Shown in pieces: positions 23,002-33,430 of a DNA stretch of 64,000 bases. Source of the stretch: Silene conica (Eukaryota > Streptophyta > Magnoliopsida > Caryophyllales > Caryophyllaceae); NCBI GenBank assembly GCA_029255685.2, contig CM055312.2, forward strand, positions 4,736,649 through 4,800,648, given 5' to 3'. Made by a program: the position numbers and the translations under genes. The notes under the pieces are model-generated. The model worked only from the letters and a program-made list of their open reading frames with translations. It had not been told where the DNA came from and did not search any database. The first letter of the stretch is position 1. Every line of letters begins with the position of its first letter.

Positions 23002-23945
23002 CGAGATTTTTTCGGGTACACTGGCGGGTCGGGCCGGGGTTAGCAGTGCCCACCCTCACCAATGACCACCTCTAATGGGAGCTAATTTTATAGCCCGTAT
23101 ATTACTTAAATACTTAGTGTCGCCCGAATTTGACATTCACTTTCCAATACTACCCTTATTTATGTCATCTTTTAACTTTTTTATTCTACCTCCTCCTTAT
23201 TAGCCTCCATTCTTAGTAACTAAATTTCATAACTTAAAATCTCCAATCATGGATAATGCCAATTCACATGTGAAAAGCAAGGTGAATTAATCAATTTGAT
23301 CGTACATTCTGAATTTTAGTTGAACTTTTGGGCCAAGCTTTGGACGGAACTTTTGCTGTAGTTAGTTGTTGGCTCTGCTATTCTCCGCTGAAAGGAATAT
23401 ATAGGCAATATAGCATTCGTGTAAAACAGTAAAAGTCACGAGTTGACCATTGCATCATTGATTCGTGTAGATTAAATGAACAAACCACAGTGGCGTCATG
23501 TAGCACACAAAATCAGACCACGGCTGTGAAATGAGAGTAACACGATTGGTCCACGGTGGTGTCGCTTGAGTACACGATCATTCAGAGTGGTGTCGTTACT
23601 TTGCATGATAAAGCCTTGGTGATGTTGTGTACTGTACATGAAACTATACTTGTGTTCAATTATTATATACTTTCAAGCTTCTATAATAACAAAAATTGAT
23701 GCATGAAAATTTGATGAAACCAACAATACTAATACACCGTTGAGCTTTTGGGATCAATGGAAGTATAGTTCGTCCAAGCAAAAAAAAATGAAAGATGAAA
23801 TATCATGTTGTGAGCAACGGCCATATTTGTCCGAGAAAGAAGCTAAGGCAACAACAATGAGTAGAATTGCGGAAAATACAACCAAAATTTCGAGTAGACA
23901 TTCTGATGATGAGCATCTGAATCTGTTCAACTGATAGTAATTTTC
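23002..23945. other. Intergenic sequence without a recognised gene
   Basis: Only short frames occur. A segment near 23135-23185 (TTCCAATACTACCCTTATTTATGTCATCTTT-like) recurs at about 60037-60072, suggesting a dispersed repeat. Nothing else is recognised. Confidence 0.5.
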
Positions 23946-23946
23946 C

Positions 23947-24120
23947 TTATTCTTCGTCGTTGTTGTTATTGTCGTCGTCGTTATCATCATCGCCTTCGTT
24001 ATTGTCGTCGTCGCCCCCGTCCTCGTCATCGTCCTCGTCCTCGTCCCCTTCATCTTCCTCTTCATCTTCCTCTTCATCTTCATCTTCATCTTCATCTTCA
24101 TCTTCATCTTCATCGTCGCT
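23947..24120. repeat. Low-complexity (TCATCT)n / TCGTCG tract
   Basis: This is a trinucleotide/hexanucleotide run, purest at 24060-24115. On the minus strand it would encode Asp/Glu runs, on other frames Met-Lys runs. The frames across it are explained by the repeat. Confidence 0.75.
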
Positions 24121-24494
24121 GCTGTGAAATGTTAAACAATTGTGAAATTCAAAAATTCGGTGGGGACTGGGGAACAGGGGAGATGTAGACAGTAACGAGT
24201 GAATTAGAGTGTTAATTGTAGAAAGGTAACTGTGCAAAGATTTAACTCTAGAAGGGTGATTCCTAATTTATATATGCGATATTAGTAATTTTTGGACGAA
24301 GAAAAGAAAAAGTGATATATTATATACGCAATCATTCATCTTAAATCATGGAATAGGTCAAGTTCAAATTAAAAAAGCCGGAGAAAATTCCACTTTAAAA
24401 CCATTTGTTATTGAAAGAGTAACCCTTAACTTGTACAAGAATTTTCTTTTTTTGAAGAAGAAAGAGGAGCATCTATTGAGTAACAAGGTTTCTT

Positions 24495-24670
24495 CCACGA
24501 CGGGCATCTTCGTCACAAGCTTGCGACGGGGCAAGTATTACTCATGTGGGTAAATAAGACAAAATAGTTTGTTACTCCTAGCCATTCTGAATTTTTCTTA
24601 TATATTCCACATGTGTATTACTTGACTCGTCGTAAGCTTGCGACAAATAAGCCGTCACAAATGAAAACTA
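24495..24670. mobile_element. MITE-like remnant of the CGTCACAAGC family
   Basis: Terminal-like CGTCACAAGCTTGCGACGG and CGTAAGCTTGCGACAAATAAGCCGTCACAAATG words face each other over about 170 bp, as in the MITEs at 19758 and 48746. The boundaries are approximate and no clear target duplication is seen. Confidence 0.5.
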
Positions 24671-24769
24671 AGTAAAGCCGTCAAACTACAATTTAAGAAT
24701 AAACATTATTATGAGTTATGAGTATAAAAAAGGTTCTATTTAAGAGACGTTGTGTAACATTCTGTGAGT

Positions 24770-24889
24770 TAATCAAAGTTTTATGGCATTTGCTTGGTGT
24801 TGTTTGTGTCCCAAATCGTTCGAGTTGTTTGTTTCGTCTCCTAAGTGCGGTAGAACTTCGGGACGAAGTTCCTTTTAAGGAGGGAAGAC
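24770..24889 (+). mobile_element. 3' end of a gypsy internal region with purine tract
   Basis: TTCGGGACGAAGTTCC...TTTTAAGGAGGGAAGACT precedes the LTR. This wording is typical of chromovirus-type gypsy elements just before the 3' LTR. Only about 120 bp are recognisable and no pol remains. Confidence 0.65.
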
Positions 24890-27239
24890 TGTAACAACCC
24901 GTATATTCTTTTAGTTAGTTTATAGTATAGGCCTCGAGTCGTGTAATTAAACAAAGAAGAAAAATAAAAATCCATGAACGCTAGTGTAATTGTGGGCTTG
25001 TAATCGTCCTTGTGGGATTCGATCTGGGGATCTAAGTCCTCTTATATTTTACGTGTAATGTGGTGTTAGTGAGGATCGATCTTATGACCTTCAGAGACTC
25101 ACCTTTGGGCCTCGTTTTGCGTGCTTAAGTAGCAGCCCATGAACACGATTTCTGAACTCTGTTTAAACCTAGTGTCTGCCGTCATTTATATGGTGGCTCT
25201 ACCTACCCTAAACCCTACTGAAACTCAAAAGAAATCACACCAAACCCTAGCCGCCACAGTAGAGAAGGAGAGGAACCCAGCCACGGTGGTTGTTGACCGG
25301 CGTAGGGTGGTTCGAATTGGTGAAAGATCTGGTATGTCCCCCACCATTTCGTCATTTTCTGTTTTGCAGCGTGTTTTGTTGTCTGTTTAAGAAGGGTTTT
25401 AGGCATCTGAATCTTATTGTTTTTTTATGGTTTTGAACTAGGTAGTATAAGGTTTGTATGTAGGCTATGGATGGTGGGTCGATGGCTGTCGTCGTGTGTT
25501 TTTTTTAAGGTGTTTGTTTTGGTGTCGGATCAAGGGTGGCAGAAATACGATAACAGGCACTTCAGATGCATTCTTTTGTAAATCGATTTTATTGTTAAGT
25601 CTATATGTTTTGATAAGGGTCTTTGCGTGTTGGGACAGGTGGTGGTAAGGGGTTACTCAGGGTGGTAGCCTCGAGGTCCAAGGGTGGTTGGTCGTGGTGT
25701 TTCAGGGGTGGTTGATGGCGTGGTTAGAAGAGTGTTTTACAATCTGTTTTTACTCTGTTTGTCTGCGTGTGTCACGGGGGTGTTGGGAGGTGATAATGTC
25801 GTGAACTAGGGGGAGGTTCGTACGATGTTGTTGCCAGATCTGGAGTCTGGAGTCCGGGGGTGCTGGTGGTGGTCGAGTCTAGTGTCGGTCAGGTCTGGGT
25901 TAACTTCGAATGGCAGTTGAAGTACCATGGTCAGGGGCAGTGAGTGAGAAACCAGGCCTGAACTGGGCCCTGGTTTGACTCGCTGGTGGCTGTCGAGTGG
26001 GTGGTTGGTGTTTGGGGAGGTAGCCGGTGGTTCTAGGGTCTAGCCAGGTGGTTGTCGGTGGTAGGGGGCTGGTGTTAGGCGGCTGTTCTAGGGGCTGTTT
26101 AGGGGTGTCGCGGTAAAGGGGGTCGTGGGCTGTTTCGTGTTAAGTTGTTAGGTTTTTCTTTTATTATTTTTACTAATACTATTATTATTATTATTCTTAT
26201 CTTTATTATTATTACTATTATTAATATTATTAGTGTTATTAACATGTGTGTTATTTATATACTTTCTATTTTGATATTGATTTTATTTATGGGTAATATA
26301 TTTAGTAGTTATGGTGGAATATCTTATTTATGGCAATATCAATTTGGGTCTTAAATAAGGATTTGAATAATTCGAATTTCAAAATTAAAGCATCTTTTCT
26401 TGGAAGCTATTTATTTTTAGAAGTTACTATTTATAGAAAGTTACTATAAATGGAATGTGAATACGTGTTACGTGGGTAGGAAGTTTATTAATTAAGTAAT
26501 ATACTTTTAGGTGGAAGTTTTCGTGTGGAGCACTTTTGAACGGTCGTGCGTTTTGCCATTTGCTTCTGCAACTACAGGTAGGGGAAATACGATGCATATC
26601 GTAATGATTACTCAGTTGTTATTGATGATTCCCATGAATGTTTTATACTAATACTTGGTTGGTATATTATGATATTTGATTATATATATTCTGTGATACG
26701 ATATGAGATGAGGAGATAAAAGGGTCTGTGTGGCGTGGAGATAAGGGTCTGTGTTTGGTGCGGAGAAAAAGGGTCTGTGTGGCGCGGAGATAAAGGGTTT
26801 GTGTTTGGTGCGGAGAAAAAGGGTCTGTGATTCGGAGTGGAGAAGTTCAACTTTCTATTTATAGTAATGTTGTTTATTTATATATAGTTTTCTCTACTCA
26901 ACCTCGCGGTTGACCCTGTGTATTCGTGAACACCTGTGATGAACCAACTATTGGGGAGCAGAATTGACAGGTGGTTGAGACTAAGGGGGAGCTATGGGAG
27001 AAAGAGCTTGGATCCGGACCTGAATAGACGTCTAGATCACCTTAGTCAGTTTTATACGAGTTGTACTTTGCTTACGTTGTTAAGACCTTTTGATATGTAA
27101 GAACATGTTTGAGTTTAAAGTTAATTTAAAGTACTGTTTATCTTCCTTTGTATCTACTGCCTCGGGAAACCGAGATGGTAACACCTTTATTTATCTGAGG
27201 AGTCCTAGTTCAGGCCCTTAAATAAATGGTGGTGTTACA
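24890..27239 (+). repeat. 3' LTR of a truncated Ty3-gypsy element (2350 bp)
   Basis: It starts TGTAACAACCCGTATATTC and ends GGTGGTGTTACA, giving a TGTAAC/GTTACA inverted pair, and is preceded by a purine tract. It contains G-rich sequence and a minisatellite at 26719-26840. The 83-codon and 64-codon frames inside it are not recognised and are probably chance. Confidence 0.75.
26719..26840. repeat. Minisatellite of about 30 bp, GGGTCTGTGT(T)GG(T)GCGGAGA
   Basis: Five diverged copies of a unit of about 30 bp (GGTCTGTG...GCGGAGAAAAAG / GGCGCGGAGATAAAG) lie in the gypsy LTR. Confidence 0.8.
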
Positions 27240-28340
27240 CGTTGAGTATCAAAAGAGCCGTTGGCTCATATCTTCTCTACCAGTAAATAATAGAGACAAA
27301 AAATTGTCATTTTCTAAGTGACAAGTGGGGTGATTTAATATATATTTGACATATCTTACGCTTAAGACGGATAATAATGGTTGAAAATGAGAATTTGTGC
27401 TTCTCTATATGGCAAATATCATATGGACAAATTCTTAGCATATTATTAGTATATCCTTCCCAAAAATATGAACATGTACTGATGTACTTTGTAATATATG
27501 TTGCAATTGGAAACAGATATATAGCACAAAGAAAAGAAGGCAATACATCAATGACACTGATAAGATCATGCCAAGATTAAAGTGACGACCGAGAGCACCA
27601 ATTCTTACAATTACGACATTTCAATTCTTAAAATGTGGAGTAGGTAAATTATAGGAGTAACTAAATTTAAACTCGATATTACTAACAATGCTCCCTTATA
27701 TTAGTTTTGTTACTAATTTTTACTATTATTTTTCACTGTTAAGAATTACTTATACTTATTTACCAGACTCATCTCACCTCTTTTTTTTTTTTTTTTCCCC
27801 ACACATATATGATCCACTCATTGGATAATCATATATTTATCTAATGCAGAAGCCAAGTTGCTGGCGTGGGATCACTAGAAAAAAGCTTTGTCCTACGTGT
27901 CGCATTGTAAAGCATCCTAGAGCTATTGTCCAATTAGATTCATCCTAGAGCTATTGTCCAATAACATTCAAGATATGGTATAATGGTATAATGGTATAAT
28001 AATAACTATTCCAAGATTTCACGGCCTAAATCTATGGAATCACAAGATTTCATTCCATATATTGAAACAATAAATAATGACAGTTTTGGTTGAAGATTAA
28101 TTTCCGTAGCACGCCCTAAATCCTAGAGTTACCAATCTTGAATCAGAAAGAAGATTCGCCATATATGACAAAAAATTTCTCTAACAAGATTTCATTCCAT
28201 ATATTCCATTTTACTTTGACTCAAATTAATTTCATTTCAATTAACGTCCAATAACATTCAAGATATGGTATATGGTATACAAGATATGGTATATTCTAGA
28301 ATAAAGTTGTTCAATATTATTTTTTCATTTTTGTTTTTGT
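27240..28340. other. AT-rich intergenic sequence with small duplications
   Basis: I see no gene. CATCCTAGAGCTATTGTCCAAT occurs twice (about 27911 and 27942), and CAATAACATTCAAGATATGGTAT occurs at about 27959 and 28250. The stretch 27360-27405 resembles the right end of the 49243-49430 MITE family (AAGACGGATA...GAGAATTTGTG). Confidence 0.5.
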
Positions 28341-28344
28341 TTTT

Positions 28345-28897
28345 TAACTTTTATCAATGTATGCGTCTTAATTTATGCGACCGTATTTTAGTTATATTCT
28401 TACACGATTTTTAAAATAACGCTACATAATTTTTAAACTAATAGTATTTATATTTTAGATTAATATTATTAACAATATTAATTTCATATTATTAAAATAC
28501 TGAAATAATCAATTTCTTTATCTTTATATTATTTAATAACTTTTATCAATGTATGCGTCGTAATTTATGCGACCGTATTTTAGTTATAATCTTACACGAT
28601 TTTTAAAATAACGCTACGTAATTTTTAAACTGATAGTATTTATATTTTAGATTAATATTATTAACAATATTAATTTCATATTATTAAAATACTAAAATAA
28701 TCAATTTCTTTATCTTTATATTATTTTCATATTTTGAAATTCTAAAATAAATAATTTCTTTATCTTTTAATTATTAACAATATTAATTTCATATTATTAA
28801 AGTTTTAAAATAATTGATTTCTTTATCTTTTAATTATTCACAATATTAATTTAAATTAATAAAAGCAGACCCGTGAAGTTCACGGGTTATAACCTAG
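28345..28897 (+). mobile_element. Helitron 3' end with tandem 192-bp repeats
   Basis: The 3' terminus has an ACCCGTGAA/TTCACGGGT stem, then TATAACCTAG|T, ending at 28897. Just upstream, a unit of about 192 bp starting TTATCAATGTATGCGTC (28351) repeats at 28543, and its AT-rich tail repeats twice more to about 28860. I could not place the 5' TC end, so the true start is further left or lost. Confidence 0.65.
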
Positions 28898-29004
28898 TTT
28901 CTATTGAAAATAAGGTCAACACATACCCCAAGTCTTAAAATGAGTCGAGACTAGGTTAAGACTTTGGTAGATTACTGATAGTGTTAAGTGGGTCTTGTTT
29001 AAAA

Positions 29005-29544
29005 TGTTGGAATTATTGCTTCAAAAGAAGCTTTTGTTTGAAGCATTTAATTCCGTCTTCATTGTTTGTGGCTTTGTGCAATCAGTCGTGTTAAATGCTT
29101 ACACACTGAATTGGTCAGTCATCTTGTTTTCTCAAGACTGAATGTGCACAAAAATCATCCCGCCATAAATGCTACGTACTATGAATCTCACAAAGTCTCA
29201 CTGCTATATAAACCCTCCGATATCAGTCACAAAACTCAGTCATCTGATCACTTAATCTTTCTCTCTTACTCTCTTACTCTTATACTTCTGTTTATTAACT
29301 AAATAATTCTAAAGATTCTTTGGCAACGAAGTTGGCTGTGTTCGACTGTTTCTCCGCCTACACCAGAAAACAACGGTTGTCTAATCCTGGGGGTTGAGTG
29401 TTATTGAGGCCGTGTGTAGTAGACGGGGTATAAATCAACTTTAGGACAGTGACGCTTGTCACGCCACAACCTTCCATATCAGATAAGATCTTACTGTATT
29501 TATTGTTTACATTTTATACGCTAATATCTACTACCGTGATAACA
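29005..29544 (+). repeat. 5' LTR of the non-autonomous element
   Basis: 540 bp, with a TATA box (CTATATAAACC) at about 29204-29214. The start and end are fixed by comparison with the 3' LTR and by the target duplication. It carries an 8-base insertion (GGCTTTGT context near 29069) relative to the 3' LTR. Confidence 0.9.
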
Positions 29545-29546
29545 AT

Positions 29547-29560
29547 CTAAAGTTGATTTA
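29547..29560 (+). other. Primer-site position complementary to the element's own LTR
   Basis: Two bases after the LTR, CTAAAGTTGATTTA is the exact reverse complement of TAAATCAACTTTAG inside the same LTR (29431-29444; also 33128-33141 in the 3' LTR). No TGG start, as expected for a tRNA 3' end, is present. This geometry would allow self-priming; function is inferred only. Confidence 0.5.
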
Positions 29561-32500
29561 AATTTTCTTGCTCGTTAAATTTTTATTTAAGGCAATACGG
29601 CCATATTTGTTTATGTTGATTCGTCACTAAAAGTCCGTTAATTTATTTCATAATGTTTCGTGATTTATAGAGATATATTGATAATTAGTAAAATTATCGC
29701 TGTGTATATATAAATGTGAAATGGAGATATAGCTTTGCACAGTTTTAGTTCATTTGTGCCGTCAATTAGATAAAATTGATCAATAGATGAATTTGCACAG
29801 TTTTAATTCATTGGTTGCCGTCAATTAGATAAAATTGATCAATAGATGAATTTGGTAGTGTGGTGTATCTTTTAATGCAAATCAATCCTTGTAAAGCTCA
29901 TTATTCAAAACCAAGATGCCAGTATTTCAGTACTTCAACGTGCATTACATTGGACATCTGTAATTCATACTGCACTATCTCGGTATTTCATCTACTACAT
30001 TTTTACTTTGTCATCCACACACCAGATTTACATGTTACAGAATACAGACTCGATACACAATCTCTACAATCTGCAAACATAATTTTTACTCATAATGTGT
30101 TAAACCAGCTTATTCATACTTATTGTATGGCAGAAATCTGTCATTGTGTCGACTGTCTAATTGTATACGAGTAACTTTTACCCATAATGATGTTTACGTT
30201 GAGAAGTTATATTTTTTTTATCTTACTTATACGAATAGTAAATTGGAAGGCGAAAATGAAGTAATTTTGTATGGTCGAATATTTTTTTGGATACCTGAAT
30301 ACTCATATTAGCGACAAGCGAATAGTCAGTATCAAGTTTAGTAATTCATACGAGATGAATGCAAAGCATTATTATTGATTGATAATGCTGCATGATCATA
30401 AGTTCATTCATTATTTCCAGAAAAAAAAGGGTTTTATTATGCATCTTAGTAACGGTTGTTGTGTATAATTATTATTGGGCTTTATTTATTATTACTATTA
30501 TTTGAGGAATTGTGCTGTACGGAGTACTAATTTATATTGAGTTATTCTTATCACGACTTCTAATAGGCTGTGATTGTTTGGGATAAAAGTTTGCTTATTA
30601 TATGAGGAGCACTTAATAGTTTCTTTATTGTCTAATATGATTGATTAGATCAATGTATTTGTGACGTTTCTGTTTATTGTGTTGAGTTGTGTTGTCTTTC
30701 ATGTATAATATGATAACATGTGGGGAAATAGTATTTTTGAGTAAACTTTGTAAAAGTTTTGTCTATTATCTCTACATTGTGAAGAGTATATCCCTCATGT
30801 GGTACACTTAAAAAATATATGGAGTGTGCTAACAAAAAAAAAAAAATTGTATGGTCTTATATGCAATACAAAATTGGCTCTAGAATACTTTGATATGTAT
30901 TGTTGGTTAAGACGATAATGAATAAATTTGGCATCCTATTTTTAATAGAGTAATTATTATGGTGGAAAATTGATGACATGTGTAATTTTTTATTTTTTTT
31001 TTTATCATTGTGTAATTTCATCGTGTATTCGTGATTGCTAGCCAAGTATAAAATGTTGAACTTTTTCAGTACTTTGAAATTTTGTTGTTGGTCGGATGTT
31101 TCATAAACTTTATTTACATTGTCAATTCTTATGAGAGTGACTGGTCTCATTAGAAAATGTTCGCCTAACTAAGGCTTTAAGATAAGTCAAGGATTGTGGG
31201 GGTGTCTAGCGAAGGTAATACTCCCTTTATTTTTTGTCGTATTTTATTTGAGTTCCAGTATTGGAAGTGGTGATAATGTCAATTACATGGGATTCATTGA
31301 TAGTTGTAAATACTCTAATATTGGGATTGTATAAATATGTTTTTTCCGTTTAAGAAATTTATGAACGGTTGTTTGGTAATACATGTTGGAGTAATTATTC
31401 TGTTCATTTGGTTTAAATGTCTATTTTGAACCAAGAAAAGGTAAAAGACACCTAAATTATATTTATTTGGTTTTCCCGATGTTTCTTTAACGGAAGTTAT
31501 TTGTGATAATTGGATCACTAATATATGAGCTATTAAAGATGTATTCTTATGTTTATACATGACAAAATGAAATTGATAGAAATGTTCTTACATTTATATA
31601 TATGATGTTTGTATGTGTTACGAGAGGTATGATATAGCTTATGTCGTTATAAGTGATTGACACCCTAATTTTGGTAAGATAAAAAACAATTGTTTCTTTG
31701 GGAATGCGTTTGGAATTTGATTGAACGTCAAATAATAATGAACTTCATTTGTTGTTCAGATACAATTTTTCATAGTGCTATATCATGTATGCTAACTATA
31801 CAAATTGTGTTGCTAATATGCAATAAGGTGTGAATTAATTATGCTAGAATTGATATGCACCAGAAATTGATGGAAAATACGATCAATATCAATGGGTTCA
31901 CAAAGATTGTGAATTGTAAGTGGATATTGAGATCCCTTACACAATGTGATATCATGATAGTACGTACGTAAAATGTGAAGAGGATATTGAGATCCTCTTA
32001 CCAATGGTCATGGTAGAAGTTGGTGCTGATGTGGCAGCACAAATGGGATTAAAGCCTATTAAGGAGTAAACTGTGATTGATACCCAACTTAGCCTAGCTA
32101 AGGCCAAATGCGGTCAAACGAAGTCACAGCGAACTCGAGATGAAATGTCAACACCATTTCCTCTCAAATTGTTATATGACATTTCTTTTTTCTATTTTTC
32201 CTTTTTCAAGGTACTGTCGCGTGTTTATAAGGTTGAGCCACGGCTCTTAATAAATTCATAGTCCTAAAAGGATGGTTTGAGACAGTCAGACCCGATGAAT
32301 TTACCTATGTGAATGTGGGGGCTATTGCACTAACCCCAAGAGAGTTTAAGGCTTTAGGCTCTCTAGAGGCATTCACGAGATTACCAGGATTCATGTGGGG
32401 AGCACTTGGGAAGTCCAAGTAAAACACTTATTATATATGTTGCGTTCATGATGAGTTCATGGATGGTGCGAACACTAGCCCTGTTTTTGAAATTGGTAAG

Positions 32501-32700
32501 TGCGAAACTGATCTTTCACCAACTCCATTAAAAGGTTAAAGGCTTTGATCCACCTCAAATGGCGGTCTAAGGTTATTGTATGCACTGGGTGTTAGTTAAA
32601 GTCCACAAGACACTAAACATCTAAATTCCAAATCTCCGTTGTCAAACAATTCTTTTTCTCCTTTTTATTTTTCTATTCTGTTCTTCTTCTTTTGATTCAT
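29561..32700 (+). other. Non-coding interior of the non-autonomous retrotransposon
   Basis: No frame longer than about 105 codons exists and none shows known motifs. A short direct repeat (GGATATTGAGATCC at about 31922 and 31982) is the only structure noticed. A partial Stowaway-like ACTCCCTTTATTTTTTGTC lies near 31210. Confidence 0.6.
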
Positions 32701-33241
32701 GTGGGGGATTGTTGGAATTATTGCTTCAAAAGAAGTTTTTGTTTGCAGCATTTAATTCCGTCTTCATTGTTTGTGCAATCAGTCGTGTTAAATGCTTACA
32801 CACTGAATTGGTCAGTCATCTTGTTTTCTCAAGACTGAATGTGCACAGAAATCATCCCGCCATAAATGCTACGTACTATGAATCTCACAAAGCCTCACTG
32901 CTATATAAACCCTCTCATATCAGTCACAAAACTCAGTCATCTGATCACTTAATCTTTCTCTCTTACTCTCTTACTCTTATACTTCTGTTTATTACCGAAA
33001 TAATTCTAAAGATTCTTTGGCAACGAACGTGGTTTGTTCAACTGTTTCTCCGCCTACACCAGAGAAACAACGGTTGTGTAATCCTGGGGGTTGAGTGCTA
33101 TTGAGGCCGTGTGTAGTAGACGGGGCATAAATCAACTTTAGGACAGTGACGCTTGTCACGCCACAACCTTCCATATCAGATAAGATCTTACTGTATTTAT
33201 TGTTTACATTTTATACGCCAATACCTACTACCGTGATAACA
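32701..33241 (+). repeat. Polypurine tract and 3' LTR of the non-autonomous element
   Basis: GTGGGGGAT (32701-32709) precedes the LTR start TGTTGG at 32710. The LTR ends at 33241, followed by the TAAAA target copy. Several substitutions and small indels against the 5' LTR mean the insertion is not very recent. Confidence 0.9.
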
Positions 33242-33360
33242 TAAAACTTATCAAAATCTTAGCTTATTTCAAGAATACCAATAATCTTATCTTAGACCAG
33301 TCTCTCATGCTAAGAATGTGCTATAGGTTGAAACTTGAAAACTATATTTCATCTATCTAT

Positions 33361-33430
33361 CTAATGAGTAGGTAATCTTGAATATTGGCGTAGGCTGAAG
33401 GTCGGACGTAAGAAGCAAGTATTGGGAACT
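33361..33430 (-). CDS. NLR exon 6: last 22 codons and stop
   Basis: TTTATTTCAG|AGTTCC is a good acceptor. The exon restores frame and ends RLPTH-stop, TAG at 33361-33363. The 72-bp intron before it (33431-33502) is a multiple of three and has no stop, so unspliced RNA would also be translated to the same end. Confidence 0.65.

Larger units (their letters stand above)
22170..23070. repeat. GGGTCGGGC-rich degenerate element interrupted by a hAT insertion
   Basis: Both flanks of the hAT element (22185-22316 and 22994-23045) are rich in GGGTCGGG/CCCGACCC words in both orientations, similar to non-autonomous elements common in plants. Removing the hAT insertion makes the two parts continuous. Confidence 0.5.
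29005..33241 (+). mobile_element. Complete non-autonomous LTR retrotransposon, 4.2 kb, TSD TAAAA
   Basis: LTRs at 29005-29544 and 32710-33241 are clearly homologous. They start TGTTGGAATTATTG and end CCGTGATAACA, and are flanked by TAAAA at 29000-29004 and 33242-33246. A purine tract (GTGGGGGAT) precedes the 3' LTR. The 3.2-kb interior has no gag, protease, integrase or RT homology; its small frames are unremarkable. It would therefore depend on another element's proteins. The place where a tRNA primer site should be does not start with TGG. It lies about 120 bp beyond the NLR stop codon, in the opposite orientation. Confidence 0.9.

Noticed and set aside
23754..24237. Acidic (DEDE) and Met-Lys repeat frames
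   Set aside because: They are translations of a TCATCT/TCGTCG low-complexity tract on different frames, without a flanking conserved domain.
25139..25648. Small frames in the gypsy LTR
   Set aside because: They lie fully inside an LTR and carry no known domain.
24890..27239. Solo gypsy LTR
   Set aside because: A purine tract and about 120 bp of internal sequence precede it, so it is the 3' end of a truncated element rather than a solo LTR.
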